NCBI GenBank assembly: GCA_947630465.1
Contig: CANRHT010000085.1
Span: 1 to 8,426, forward strand
Source of the DNA: an uncultured Pseudomonadaceae bacterium
Lineage (GTDB): Bacteria; Pseudomonadota; Gammaproteobacteria; Pseudomonadales; Pseudomonadaceae
Direction: 5' to 3'
DNA: 8,426 nt
Shown here: in pieces, positions 1 through 8,062 of the stretch
How the letters are laid out: every line of letters begins with the position of its first letter
Numbering within the stretch: position 1 is the stretch's first letter
Notes under the pieces: generated by a model
The model's database searches: none
Told to the model about the DNA's origin: nothing
The model's input: the letters and a program-made list of their open reading frames with translations, nothing else
Translations under genes and position numbers: made by a program

Positions 1-1155
1 GAAGAAGAGCAACGCGCACGCCGCCAATTACTCACCTACCAACTGGAAGAACTCGACATTCTAGCGGTGCACGAGGGTGAAGTAGAGCAACTCGAACAAG
101 AACACAAAAGCCTGAGCAACTCAGAGAGTCTGCTGGATAACTGCCGTCAAATCATTGATACCTGCAGCGACAGTGACAGTAATGTACTGAGCACCATCGG
201 CACTTTACTGCAGCGCGCCAATGCGATCGCCGGTGCGCCCCAAGCCTTTAGCCAAGCGACAGAATTGCTGGCCAGCGCTCATATTCAAATCGAAGAAGCC
301 ATCAGCGAATTCAATAACTTTGTCGATCATTTTGATGCTGACCCGCAGCGTCAGCAATGGATCGAAGAACGCCTTGATAGCATTTACACCTTGGCGCGCA
401 AACATCGCGTGATTCCAGAACAACTGCACGCCTTACAAGCGCAGTTGCAAACAGAGCTGGAATCACTCGACGCCGACGACGCCAGCGTTGAGCACTTACA
501 ACAAGCGGCGACTTTATTAGTCACTGAGTACACACAAAAAGCGCAAATACTGAGCAAGCTGCGCCATAAAGCAGGTAAAAAACTCGCTGCTGCAGTGATG
601 CAGCAGTTACAGATGCTGGGCATGCCTGATGGCCAGTTTAGCATTGTGCTACAACCGCTTGAGTTGAGCAGCCCATCGGCCCACGGCTTAGAAACCATTG
701 AGTTTCTAGTCAGCGCCAACCCCGGTCAGCCCCTGCGCGCTTTAGCAAAAGTAGCTTCAGGCGGTGAGCTGTCACGCATCAGTTTGGCCATTCAAGTGAT
801 TACCGCACAAACCTCACGCGTACCTACGCTAGTGTTTGATGAAGTAGACGTGGGCATTGGCGGCCCAACCGCTGAGATTGTCGGTCAATTGCTGCGCCAG
901 CTCGGCGAGAATGGACAAGTACTGACGGTCACCCACTTACCGCAAGTCGCTGCACAGGGTCACCAGCACTTATATGTACACAAAGAGCGCAAGCAAAAGT
1001 CTACGCATACCGCCGTAAAAACCCTGTCCTACGAGCAACGCGTAGAAGAAGTCGCACGTATGCTAGGCGGTATTGATTTAACCGAAGAGTCACTGCTGCA
1101 TGCGCGGAAAATTCTTGATAGCGCACAACCTTTGCCTGTAGCGCAGCGTGCTTAA
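1..1155 (+). CDS. recN: DNA repair protein RecN, C-terminal part (5' end outside window)
   Basis: RecN is an SMC-like ATPase that acts on the nucleoid in RecA-dependent repair of double-strand breaks. The frame is open from the first base, so the gene begins upstream; the GTG at 67 is an internal valine. About 384 residues are visible against roughly 550-560 in the family, so the N-terminal Walker A region and the first part of the coiled coil are missing. The first half is Glu/Gln/Leu-rich and helical, as expected for the coiled coil. The C-terminal ATPase half has the ABC signature ASGGELSR (754-777), Walker B LVFDEVDVGIGG (829-864, with the D-E pair) and the switch histidine in LTVTHLPQ (His codon 934-936). 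The protein ends in ...VAQRA and stops with TAA at 1153-1155. It faces yhdP tail to tail, which is not its usual neighbourhood (grpE/fur/bamE in many gammaproteobacteria). The promoter, in E. coli LexA-controlled, is not in view. Confidence 0.97.
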   Translation, partial: EEEQRARRQLLTYQLEELDILAVHEGEVEQLEQEHKSLSNSESLLDNCRQIIDTCSDSDSNVLSTIGTLLQRANAIAGAPQAFSQATELLASAHIQIEEAISEFNNFVDHFDADPQRQQWIEERLDSIYTLARKHRVIPEQLHALQAQLQTELESLDADDASVEHLQQAATLLVTEYTQKAQILSKLRHKAGKKLAAAVMQQLQMLGMPDGQFSIVLQPLELSSPSAHGLETIEFLVSANPGQPLRALAKVASGGELSRISLAIQVITAQTSRVPTLVFDEVDVGIGGPTAEIVGQLLRQLGENGQVLTVTHLPQVAAQGHQHLYVHKERKQKSTHTAVKTLSYEQRVEEVARMLGGIDLTEESLLHARKILDSAQPLPVAQRA

Positions 1156-1180
1156 GTGAGGTTCAAGAGCAACAGCCCAA

Positions 1181-4100
1181 TTACTGCTGCTGGCTGTCCT
1201 TAGCGCTTTGCTTAGGGTTTTTCAGCAAGGAGATATCAGGCTGTTGCCAGTCACCTGAAATATGGTAAGTGACACTGGCAAAACGTGAGAGCCGATCACC
1301 AATTAAACGATCGACGATAAAGAGCGCGCCACCCACCGCCGGCGCACCTATCGCAATTGCTGCCAGCGGTAAGTTATTGGTTAAAGGCAAAGTCACTAAC
1401 AATGTTGCTTTAACTTGATCACTGACTAAATCCAACTGCCCTTGCAACTCCAGATCACTGGAGGGCCCGGATAAATGCAGCGGCTTTTGCGTTTGGTATA
1501 CGCCTTTATTGACCAAAAAATGCCCTTTAATGCGGTCATAGGCTAAGCCTTTACTGAATAAGTCAGAGAAATCTAAGCGCAAGCGCCGACCAATCGAATC
1601 GAAATTGAGCAAGCCAAAGATCCGCAGAACTTGGGCACTGCCGTCGACACTGGTCAGCTGGCCTTTTTGCAAATTCACCTCAATATCACCGCTGATTTTT
1701 TCCACATCAAAAGCGGCGGGCGAGCCTGCCCAACGTAAATCCGCATCAGCACGAAAATTCCTGCTGCTGATATTGGCTGCAAAACCCCAAGCCTGTAAAA
1801 CCTCGGCTAAATCATCACCACTGAGACGGCCTTTGTACCAACTGTTTACTGTGCCCTGACTGCGCTGCCAGCCTAACTGGCCGTTCAGGTGCAGCCCTTT
1901 GAGTGACAAATCCAGCTGATCAAAGAGCACACCAGCCGCTTGCGGACGTGTTTTTAATGCCAGCGCTCCCAACTGTGCATCGCCCCAGTGCAGCGCACCC
2001 ACTTGTATATCTAACGCAGGAATATCTCGCATATCTATATCAGCTAAAGCATCCTGCCCCGAGCTGTCTCCTTTCGCATCGGCCGGCAGGAACAGATGAG
2101 CGAAGCGCACATGCATCGGCTGCTGCGCACCGCTGTTGACCAGTTCCCCTTTGATCTGCGGGCTGTCAAGCGCTAAGCGCCAGCCGGTTTTTTGTGGACG
2201 AAAATCAAGCGCTAAGTTATTGGCTGACAGCCCAAATCCTTGGAGTTGGCGTATTTCTAATTGCGCACGCTTAAAAATCTGCTGCTCAGCACCATCGGGT
2301 ACAGCATAACGCTGCAGCACCTGCTGCCACGCCTCAAGATCAACACGATTCAGCCGCCCAACCACCCGCAAACCTTGCTGAGCTGGCAAACGCGCTAAGC
2401 CACCACCCAGTCGTACTTGTGCACGGCCAGCAAACAGATCATTCGGTGCAGCCGCCAAACTCAAACTGAACTGATCAGCATAATCAAACCAATAACGCCG
2501 CTCCTTACCCGCCAGGGTCATGCGCCAGTCAGCGTAGCTTTCTTGACTGGCTGTTTTGGCAAAGGGTTCTGGCAAATCAACTGTAACCCCCAGCAAACTT
2601 GAATCCACCCGCAACTGACTGTCATCGTCTTCCAGCAGGAGGCGTAAGCGATAGGGCAAGGTGCCCGATACCGGTAACGCCTGCTGAATATCAGCCCATT
2701 GCGTCAGTCGCTCTAACGGCATTAATCCGCGCACATCAATATGTGTACTTAATGCACCGGCACGGCCTTGCGCGGCGATGTCACCGCTAAAAGCCTGCCC
2801 TAAAAAAGAGCCTGTGACTTTTTTAGCACTGAGCCCGCGCTGGCTATCGAATACAAACTGACCGGTTAAATTGCGCAATTGCACATTGATATCTGGAATA
2901 TCCAGCTCAGCTTTGTGGGCATTTAAAGCCACCTTGATATGCACTGGCTGCTGCGCCGCTAAAGGCACAGTTAAATCTAAAACAGCCGGCAAAGCACCTT
3001 GTCCTCGCCATTGTGCAAATTCGATCGCAGTGGATGCCAGCGGGGTTTTCTGTAAAAAATACAAACCATCGCTCACACTGCTTTGCAATTGCGCATGCAG
3101 TTGCAACACAGGAATAGCACCTACTGCCCCATAGGTCACTTCAGCATAAGCCCTGCTCACCGGCGAGTTTAGAATCTTGCCCTGATCAACACTGATGCGT
3201 ACACCGCTGTCTTCAATCAACACCTGCGCCGTCGCATCAGTCAAAGCTGGCCAACCCGGTTGGTATTCAAGCTGCGCGTTGTGCACATCAAAATACAAAC
3301 TTAACGAACGCGATTCAGGTGCAGCACCTTTATTTAATGAGCCTTGGTACTGAAAGTAACCTTGGTTAATATGCCCCGCTTGAATCGCCGTACTGAGCCA
3401 ATGCTCTAGCTCGTCACTAAAATCCGGGACGCGTGAAGGCAAGTATTTAGTGGTAAAGCTGGCATCACCATCGCGCAAGCCCACGCGCAAATCCATATAG
3501 TCTTCTTGTGTTGCATCCTCGACTAAGCGAATTAGAAAATCACCGCCTATGTCACCCTCTTCACCAGTGACCTGCAGATAAGGGCTTTGCAGAGTAAAAC
3601 CTTCATCATCAAAAGCCCACAACAATTGCGCATGAGCGCGTTGATACTGCCAGGGCTGCGCAAACAGATTAGCCAAGTGCAGGCTAAACCCAGTATCACT
3701 GGCCAAACGCAATTCACCCTGCAGTAACCCACCCGAAACATAGCCATTGATACCACTGGACGCGGGCACATCATGCCAAGCAGAAAACTCAATATCACGC
3801 ACATTGCTGACAAAAGATAAACGCTCAGCTAAAGGCGCCTCGGGATACCAGTCCACTTGCAGATTTTCTAACACTCCAGCCGGCTGCATACTGGCTAACA
3901 CATCCGTTGCCACCTCCGGCAATGCCAGCACACGCTCGACCATATAGTGCACATCAGCGACATCCAGCTGCGCCATCGCCAACTGCCAATGTGCTGCGTC
4001 GGCATTGCTATAACTGGCACGCAGACGTAGATCGCGCTCAGGACGCTGATCAATTGTTAACGCTAAGCGTTCAAACCAAAGTGTCTGCTCGCCTTCATGC

Positions 4101-5011
4101 TGCTGATAAAAAGCACTGACGGCATCGCTACTGATCTGCACCGGCTCTGCATCAGCGTGCTGCCCGTGCAGCTCTAGGGTATCGAACTGCAGCGCCGCAT
4201 GCTGTACTTGCCCATGCTCCGCTTGCAGCCAGAGTTGCGCGCCGACTTTGAGGGTATTCAATTGCCATTCGTGCAAATAACGTGCAGCAATCCATGGCGC
4301 CAAATTGGTACTGGGGGTGTTCAGATAAAGCGCTAACTGACTCTGACGCCAATCATCTTGCATCAGTTGCGCTTGCGCACTCAGCTGCAAAACTTCGCCA
4401 TCAGGCAACACTGCACGTAGCGCTAAATACTGCTGTGCACCCGTCTGGCGCAAAGTAAAGCCTGCATAAGTTAAGGCTAAGGGTTCTTGGCCATCGGCTT
4501 GAATAATGATGCGGCTGTCTAATACGCTCAGTTGCTGGATTTGCCCCAGCTTGGCTAACACTTCATTGAGCTCAAACGCACGCTCTTCAGTTTCTTGCAA
4601 CACCAGACCTTGCAGCGTCCAGCGACCTGCTGAGTCTTCCTGCACTTGAATCTGCAAGCCAGATAAGGTTAGGTTTTTTAAACGCAGCTGACCGTTCAAC
4701 AGGCTGGCAATCACATCTGGCTGCACATACAAAGACTCGACCTGTATGGCATTCTCGCCTTCACCCAAAGTGACATAGCGCGCTGTCAGCAGCGGCGAAA
4801 AACCACGCCAACCACCCTCCAGCTGTTCAATTTTAATCTCTTGCTGCAGCGTCGCTTGCAGTTGTTGCTCTATTTCAACGCGGTATTCAGCCACTAAAGG
4901 AGCCAACTGCCGGCCTAGACTGACATACAAAGCCGCCACAATGAGCACGCCTGCTAGCAGCCACAACCCCCAGCGCAGCAAGCGATGCACCAGCACCCAC
5001 GCAGCACTCAT
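1181..5011 (-). CDS. yhdP: YhdP-family AsmA-like inner-membrane phospholipid transport protein
   Basis: The 1276-residue product matches the size of E. coli YhdP (about 1266). YhdP belongs to the AsmA-like proteins, thought to form long hydrophobic beta-rich grooves bridging the periplasm; with TamB and YdbH it supports phospholipid delivery to the outer membrane. One membrane segment is visible at about residues 14-32 after a short positively charged cytoplasmic end, followed by GRQLAPLVAEYR, a typical family start. The long middle is periplasmic repetitive beta-type sequence (YhdP/DUF3971 type). The last 250 or so residues are AsmA-like and include the Gly-rich hydrophobic stretch at 1222-1244 (GAPAVGGALFIVDRL) and a closing GDWQQPDISLL, as in TIGR02099 proteins. 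The ATG at 5011 has a weak AGG eight bases upstream. It lies 25 bp after the rng stop, so the two are probably co-transcribed. No frameshift or internal stop was seen. Family call is firm; the transport role is from E. coli work. Confidence 0.93.
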   Translation of the reverse strand: MSAAWVLVHRLLRWGLWLLAGVLIVAALYVSLGRQLAPLVAEYRVEIEQQLQATLQQEIKIEQLEGGWRGFSPLLTARYVTLGEGENAIQVESLYVQPDVIASLLNGQLRLKNLTLSGLQIQVQEDSAGRWTLQGLVLQETEERAFELNEVLAKLGQIQQLSVLDSRIIIQADGQEPLALTYAGFTLRQTGAQQYLALRAVLPDGEVLQLSAQAQLMQDDWRQSQLALYLNTPSTNLAPWIAARYLHEWQLNTLKVGAQLWLQAEHGQVQHAALQFDTLELHGQHADAEPVQISSDAVSAFYQQHEGEQTLWFERLALTIDQRPERDLRLRASYSNADAAHWQLAMAQLDVADVHYMVERVLALPEVATDVLASMQPAGVLENLQVDWYPEAPLAERLSFVSNVRDIEFSAWHDVPASSGINGYVSGGLLQGELRLASDTGFSLHLANLFAQPWQYQRAHAQLLWAFDDEGFTLQSPYLQVTGEEGDIGGDFLIRLVEDATQEDYMDLRVGLRDGDASFTTKYLPSRVPDFSDELEHWLSTAIQAGHINQGYFQYQGSLNKGAAPESRSLSLYFDVHNAQLEYQPGWPALTDATAQVLIEDSGVRISVDQGKILNSPVSRAYAEVTYGAVGAIPVLQLHAQLQSSVSDGLYFLQKTPLASTAIEFAQWRGQGALPAVLDLTVPLAAQQPVHIKVALNAHKAELDIPDINVQLRNLTGQFVFDSQRGLSAKKVTGSFLGQAFSGDIAAQGRAGALSTHIDVRGLMPLERLTQWADIQQALPVSGTLPYRLRLLLEDDDSQLRVDSSLLGVTVDLPEPFAKTASQESYADWRMTLAGKERRYWFDYADQFSLSLAAAPNDLFAGRAQVRLGGGLARLPAQQGLRVVGRLNRVDLEAWQQVLQRYAVPDGAEQQIFKRAQLEIRQLQGFGLSANNLALDFRPQKTGWRLALDSPQIKGELVNSGAQQPMHVRFAHLFLPADAKGDSSGQDALADIDMRDIPALDIQVGALHWGDAQLGALALKTRPQAAGVLFDQLDLSLKGLHLNGQLGWQRSQGTVNSWYKGRLSGDDLAEVLQAWGFAANISSRNFRADADLRWAGSPAAFDVEKISGDIEVNLQKGQLTSVDGSAQVLRIFGLLNFDSIGRRLRLDFSDLFSKGLAYDRIKGHFLVNKGVYQTQKPLHLSGPSSDLELQGQLDLVSDQVKATLLVTLPLTNNLPLAAIAIGAPAVGGALFIVDRLIGDRLSRFASVTYHISGDWQQPDISLLKNPKQSAKDSQQQ
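1197..1222 (+). terminator. Possible rho-independent terminator of recN, inside the yhdP 3' end
   Basis: Read on the plus strand, CCTTAGC (1198-1204) pairs with GCTTAGG (1210-1216) around the 5-nt loop GCTTT. There is one internal T-T mismatch, and T1197 can add a T-G wobble with G1217. Five T residues (1218-1222) follow directly, the usual order of stem then U-tract. It lies 42 bp past the recN stop, antisense to the last codons of yhdP. The stem is only moderately stable, so this is a candidate. A second, weaker inverted repeat, ACAGCC (1172-1177) with GGCTGT (1192-1197), spans the convergent gap with a 14-nt loop but has no T-tract on either side. I saw no convincing terminator for yhdP itself. 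Confidence 0.4.
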
Positions 5012-5036
5012 CAGCCGTGCCTAAACCTGATACATA

Positions 5037-6494
5037 TTAAAGTAGCACCACATCATACTGCTCCTGCGAGTAGATACTCTCGACTTGAAAACGTATCGGA
5101 TGACCGATAAAAGATTCTAAATCAGCCACATTGCCCGATTCTTCATCGAGCAAGCGATCAACCACATTTTGATTGGCGAGCACCATATAGCCATCGGCCT
5201 GAAAAGCTCGCGCCTCACGCAGAATCTCACGAAAGATCTCATAACAAATGGTTTCAGGCGTACGCACTTGCCCGCGCCCTTGACAGGTTGCACAGGGCTC
5301 GCATAACACTTGCGCCAAACTTTCACGGGTGCGTTTGCGCGTCATTTGCACTAAACCCAACTCGGTAATCCCGATAATATTGGTTTTCGCGTAATCACGC
5401 TCCAACTGGCGCTCAAGGGTGCGCAACACCTGCCGGCGGTGTTCTTCATCTTCCATATCAATAAAGTCGATGATGATAATGCCGCCAACATTACGCAAAC
5501 GTAACTGGCGGGCAATGGTTAATGCCGCTTCTAAATTGGTTTTAAAAACCGTTTCTTCCAGGTTACGGTGCCCAACAAAGGCACCGGTATTGACATCAAT
5601 AGTGGTCATTGCCTCGGTCGGGTCAATGACTAAATGACCACCCGATTTAAGCGGTACTTTACGATCAAGGGCTTTCTGGATTTCATCTTCAATACTGTAT
5701 AAGTCAAAAATCGGCCGCTCACCGGGATAATGCTCAATCCGATCGGCAATTTCCGGCATCAACTCGGCGACAAACTGCTGTGCTTTGAGTAAGGTTTCAC
5801 GCGAATCGATGCGTACTTTTTCTGTGTGCTCCGCGGCTAAATCACGCAAGGTGCGCAAGGGCAAAGATAATTCTTCATAGATCACCGAGGGCGCACCACA
5901 GACTTTAATCTGTTCACGCACCTGCCCCCATAAGCGGTGTAAGTAACGGATATCAAGCAAAATAGCCGAAATATCTGCACCTTCAGTAGCGGTACGAATA
6001 ATAAAACCGCCCTTATCTTCTAAACCCTCACTGGCCAAGCACTCACTCACCGCTTGCTTTAAGCGCTCACGCTCAGCTTCTTCTTCAATCTTCAGCGATA
6101 CACCGATATGACTGCTGCTGGGCATATACACAAGATAGCGCGATGGTATCGATAAATTCGTGGTGAGACGCGCGCCTTTACTGCCGATAGGATCTTTTGT
6201 AACTTGCACAACCAATGCTTGACCTTCGTGCACTAAACCGCTGATCCCTTCACCGGTGACACCTTCGCGCGCGGTGATATCTGCCGCATGAATAAAGGCC
6301 GCACGCGACAGACCAATATCGATAAAGGCCGCTTGCATACCGGGCAGCACGCGGACCACTTTACCCTTGTAAATATTGCCGACAATACCGCGGCGCTGTG
6401 TACGTTCAACATGCACTTCTTGTAAGACACCGTTTTCCACCACAGCAACCCGTGATTCCATCGGCGTTATATTTATTAAAATTTCTTCACTCAT
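5037..6494 (-). CDS. rng: Ribonuclease G
   Basis: RNase G is a cytoplasmic, 5'-end-sensing endoribonuclease of the RNase E/G family that trims the 5' end of 16S rRNA and degrades some mRNAs. The product has 485 residues (E. coli 489). An S1 RNA-binding domain covers about residues 37-125 (GNIYKGKVVRVLPGMQAAF). The metal-binding catalytic residues are D300 and N302 in TTIDVNTG and D343 in IIIDFIDM, spaced 43 apart as in RNase E. The Zn-link cysteines are C401 and C404 in CEPCATCQGRG. There is no RNase E-type C-terminal scaffold region, which favours RNase G. I chose the ATG at 6494 because MSEEILINITP matches the start remembered for pseudomonad and E. coli RNase G. A weak GAG lies 6 nt upstream. 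The frame stays open to a TTG at 6572, but those 26 extra residues (Cys- and Arg-rich) do not look conserved. It follows mreD and precedes yhdP in the usual order, but maf is not between them. Confidence 0.97.
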   Translation of the reverse strand: MSEEILINITPMESRVAVVENGVLQEVHVERTQRRGIVGNIYKGKVVRVLPGMQAAFIDIGLSRAAFIHAADITAREGVTGEGISGLVHEGQALVVQVTKDPIGSKGARLTTNLSIPSRYLVYMPSSSHIGVSLKIEEEAERERLKQAVSECLASEGLEDKGGFIIRTATEGADISAILLDIRYLHRLWGQVREQIKVCGAPSVIYEELSLPLRTLRDLAAEHTEKVRIDSRETLLKAQQFVAELMPEIADRIEHYPGERPIFDLYSIEDEIQKALDRKVPLKSGGHLVIDPTEAMTTIDVNTGAFVGHRNLEETVFKTNLEAALTIARQLRLRNVGGIIIIDFIDMEDEEHRRQVLRTLERQLERDYAKTNIIGITELGLVQMTRKRTRESLAQVLCEPCATCQGRGQVRTPETICYEIFREILREARAFQADGYMVLANQNVVDRLLDEESGNVADLESFIGHPIRFQVESIYSQEQYDVVLL

Positions 6495-6651
6495 GCTGTT
6501 CTCAATCTGGGGCGGGAGTCTTTGTCGGCTGCGCAGGACACCACAGCAACATACAGGCAATGCATCACTCAAAGTAGCTTATCAATAATCGGCACCTGCT
6601 TTAGATAAACTTAGGCTGCCTATCCAACCGAGCCTATTAACCTTGCTGAAC
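6495..6651 (-). other. mreD-rng intergenic region (157 bp), where maf would normally lie
   Basis: This gap lies between the mreD stop (TAG, 6654-6652) and the rng start. In E. coli and pseudomonads maf (yhdE), about 200 codons, occupies this slot; no Maf motif was found here in any frame. Two small structures are visible: an inverted repeat TAGGCT/AGCCTA (6612-6617 and 6631-6636, 13-nt loop, no T-tract on the minus strand), and a 24-codon ORF at 6565-6491 whose TGA overlaps the rng ATG. No sequence close to a sigma-70 consensus promoter stands out, although the length would allow one for rng. Confidence 0.55.
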
Positions 6652-7140
6652 CTAATGAAAACCACGCCAGCGTTTAACATTATCCAGTAGCAAATAGAGC
6701 CACGGCCATAAAAAAGCACTGACCCCAACCGGCACTGAATAAAAACGCAAGTCAGGACGCATGCCCGATAAGGTGCTCAACCATAACAACACCAACTGTG
6801 CTAGGCCATAAATAACCAACAAGGCAAAAGACTGCTGCCACAATGGAAAGACTTTCAGGCGCTGCTGTAAAGTTAAGACTAAAAATACAATCAAGGTTAA
6901 AGCCGTTGCATGCTGCCCTAGCGGAGTGCCGTACAACACATCTTGGGCAATACCAAAGCTCCAAGCGGTGAGCAAACCAATATAATAGGGGTAATTAATC
7001 GCCCAAAAAGTCAGCACTAAAGCTAACCATAACGGACGTCCAACATCGAGATGCTCAGGCATCGGCGCAACAGATAGCAGCAATGCCACAAGCAGCGTTG
7101 ACCACATAGTAACGGTCACCTTACCCAAGGACACACTCAC
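6652..7140 (-). CDS. mreD: Rod shape-determining membrane protein MreD
   Basis: MreD is the polytopic inner-membrane part of the elongation complex and works with MreC and MreB to direct lateral-wall peptidoglycan synthesis. The 162-residue product is the usual size. Hydrophobic segments lie at about residues 11-26, 35-66 (probably two passes), 74-91, 101-122 and 134-152, with a short basic C-terminus. The conserved block AQDVLYGTPLGQ is at 65-76. I place the start at the GTG at 7140, because GAGGAG ends 7 nt upstream and this gives the family length. The frame is open to 7194, but that extension overlaps the end of mreC, is polar (Asn/Lys/Gln-rich) and is not MreD-like. The ATG at codon 12 would clip the first helix. 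Only one base separates it from the mreC stop, so coupled translation is likely. Confidence 0.93.
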   Translation of the reverse strand: MSVSLGKVTVTMWSTLLVALLLSVAPMPEHLDVGRPLWLALVLTFWAINYPYYIGLLTAWSFGIAQDVLYGTPLGQHATALTLIVFLVLTLQQRLKVFPLWQQSFALLVIYGLAQLVLLWLSTLSGMRPDLRFYSVPVGVSAFLWPWLYLLLDNVKRWRGFH

Positions 7141-7141
7141 G

Positions 7142-8062
7142 CTATAACTCCTCTGCTGCCGTTGTTTCGGTGGCTTGTTGCAATTGCTTGGCATCTTCTA
7201 GAGCGTTTTGTACTTCTTGCTCAAGATTCTGCGCCGGATCTTTACCGTCACTGAACACCAAGAGTAAATAGCGACTGCGATTTAAACTGGCCGCAGGCAA
7301 CGCTTGGATGCGGGCAAAAGGCTGTCCGGTATTGCGCTGTACTTCACTGATAATCGCCACCGGGTAACCTACGGGAAAGCGCTGCCCCATCCCTGAAGTC
7401 ACCAGCAAATCACCTTCGCGCACATCGGCTGAATCAGTCACATAACGCAACTCAATCGCGTCAACATCACCGGTGCCGCTGGCAATGGCGCGCAAACCGT
7501 TGCGGTTTATTTTTACCGGAATACTGTGATTGGTGTCGGTGAGTAACAAGACCCGCGAGGTAAAGGGCATCACTTCAATCACTTGCCCCATCACCCCGCG
7601 CGCATCCAGTACCGGCTGACCGAGTGTCACGCCACTGCTGCTGCCTTTATTAATTAACACACGGTGCGTATGTGCATTGGGGTCAACGCCAATCAATTCG
7701 GCGACCAACACCCGGTCATCAATCAAAGCGGAAGAGTTGAGTAATTCGCGCAGCCGAACATTTTGCTCAGTTAAGGTGGCGAGTTTTTGTAGACGGCGCT
7801 GCATCAGCAAGGTTTCTGAACGCAACTGCTCGTTCTCGGCGAGTAAATCGGTGCGGCTACTAAAAATCTGCTGGGTATTACTCCAAGCTCGCACCGGCAA
7901 GTCGCCCAACCAATACAGCGGCGTCAATACCATGCCCATACCACTGCGTACCGGCTTCAACACATCGAAACGTGCATCCACCAGCATCAAAGCAACAGAC
8001 AGACAAGTGAGTATTAAAAACCGTGCGACGAGCGAGGTTTTTTTAGCAAATAAAGGCTTAAT
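7142..8062 (-). CDS. mreC: Rod shape-determining protein MreC, apparent ATT start
   Basis: MreC is a bitopic inner-membrane protein whose periplasmic part links MreB filaments to PBP2/RodA in the elongasome. From the ATT at 8062 the product has 306 residues: a short basic cytoplasmic end (KPLFAKK), one membrane helix at about 11-28, a coiled coil at about 67-108 (ENEQLRSETLLMQRRLQKL, then ENVRLRELL-like), and the beta-rich MreC domain at about 112-275 with INKGSSSGVTLGQPV and VTSGMGQRFPVGYPVAI. The last 30 residues are acidic and Gln-rich. The first in-frame canonical starts downstream are TTG 7990 and ATG 7987, which would remove most of the membrane anchor. The in-frame TAG at 8080-8078 blocks any longer start. 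ATT has GGGGAG 5 nt upstream and aligns with the initiator Met of E. coli MreC (MKPIFSRG). A base error turning ATG to ATT remains possible. Its stop is one base before the mreD GTG. Confidence 0.93.
   Translation of the reverse strand: MKPLFAKKTSLVARFLILTCLSVALMLVDARFDVLKPVRSGMGMVLTPLYWLGDLPVRAWSNTQQIFSSRTDLLAENEQLRSETLLMQRRLQKLATLTEQNVRLRELLNSSALIDDRVLVAELIGVDPNAHTHRVLINKGSSSGVTLGQPVLDARGVMGQVIEVMPFTSRVLLLTDTNHSIPVKINRNGLRAIASGTGDVDAIELRYVTDSADVREGDLLVTSGMGQRFPVGYPVAIISEVQRNTGQPFARIQALPAASLNRSRYLLLVFSDGKDPAQNLEQEVQNALEDAKQLQQATETTAAEEL
7148..7153 (-). promoter_or_regulatory. Ribosome binding site of mreD, inside the end of mreC
   Basis: GAGGAG on the minus strand, 7 nt before the GTG at 7140. 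The same bases are the two Glu codons just before the last Leu codon of mreC, so ribosomes finishing mreC stop on top of this site. It decides the mreD start in favour of the GTG over the longer frame or the later ATG. Confidence 0.75.

Noticed and set aside
384..719. 111-codon minus-strand ORF opposite recN
   Set aside because: Cys/Ser-rich product typical of an antisense shadow of a real coding frame, with no recognisable motif.
2160..2225. Repeated word caagcgctaa within yhdP
   Set aside because: Both copies are in frame and encode ordinary Leu-Ala-Leu-Asp type residues; this is codon preference, not a dispersed repeat.
6495..6572. 26-residue N-terminal extension of RNase G from a TTG at 6572
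   Set aside because: The extra residues do not resemble the family, and the ATG at 6494 matches the conserved MSEEILINITP start.
7141..7194. 18-residue N-terminal extension of MreD overlapping mreC
   Set aside because: The extension is polar and lies over the mreC end; the GTG at 7140 has an excellent Shine-Dalgarno and gives the usual 162-residue length.
7985..7990. TTG/ATG as the start of mreC
   Set aside because: Starting here would delete the basic end and most of the membrane helix that is clearly encoded upstream and aligns with E. coli MreC; no good Shine-Dalgarno precedes it.
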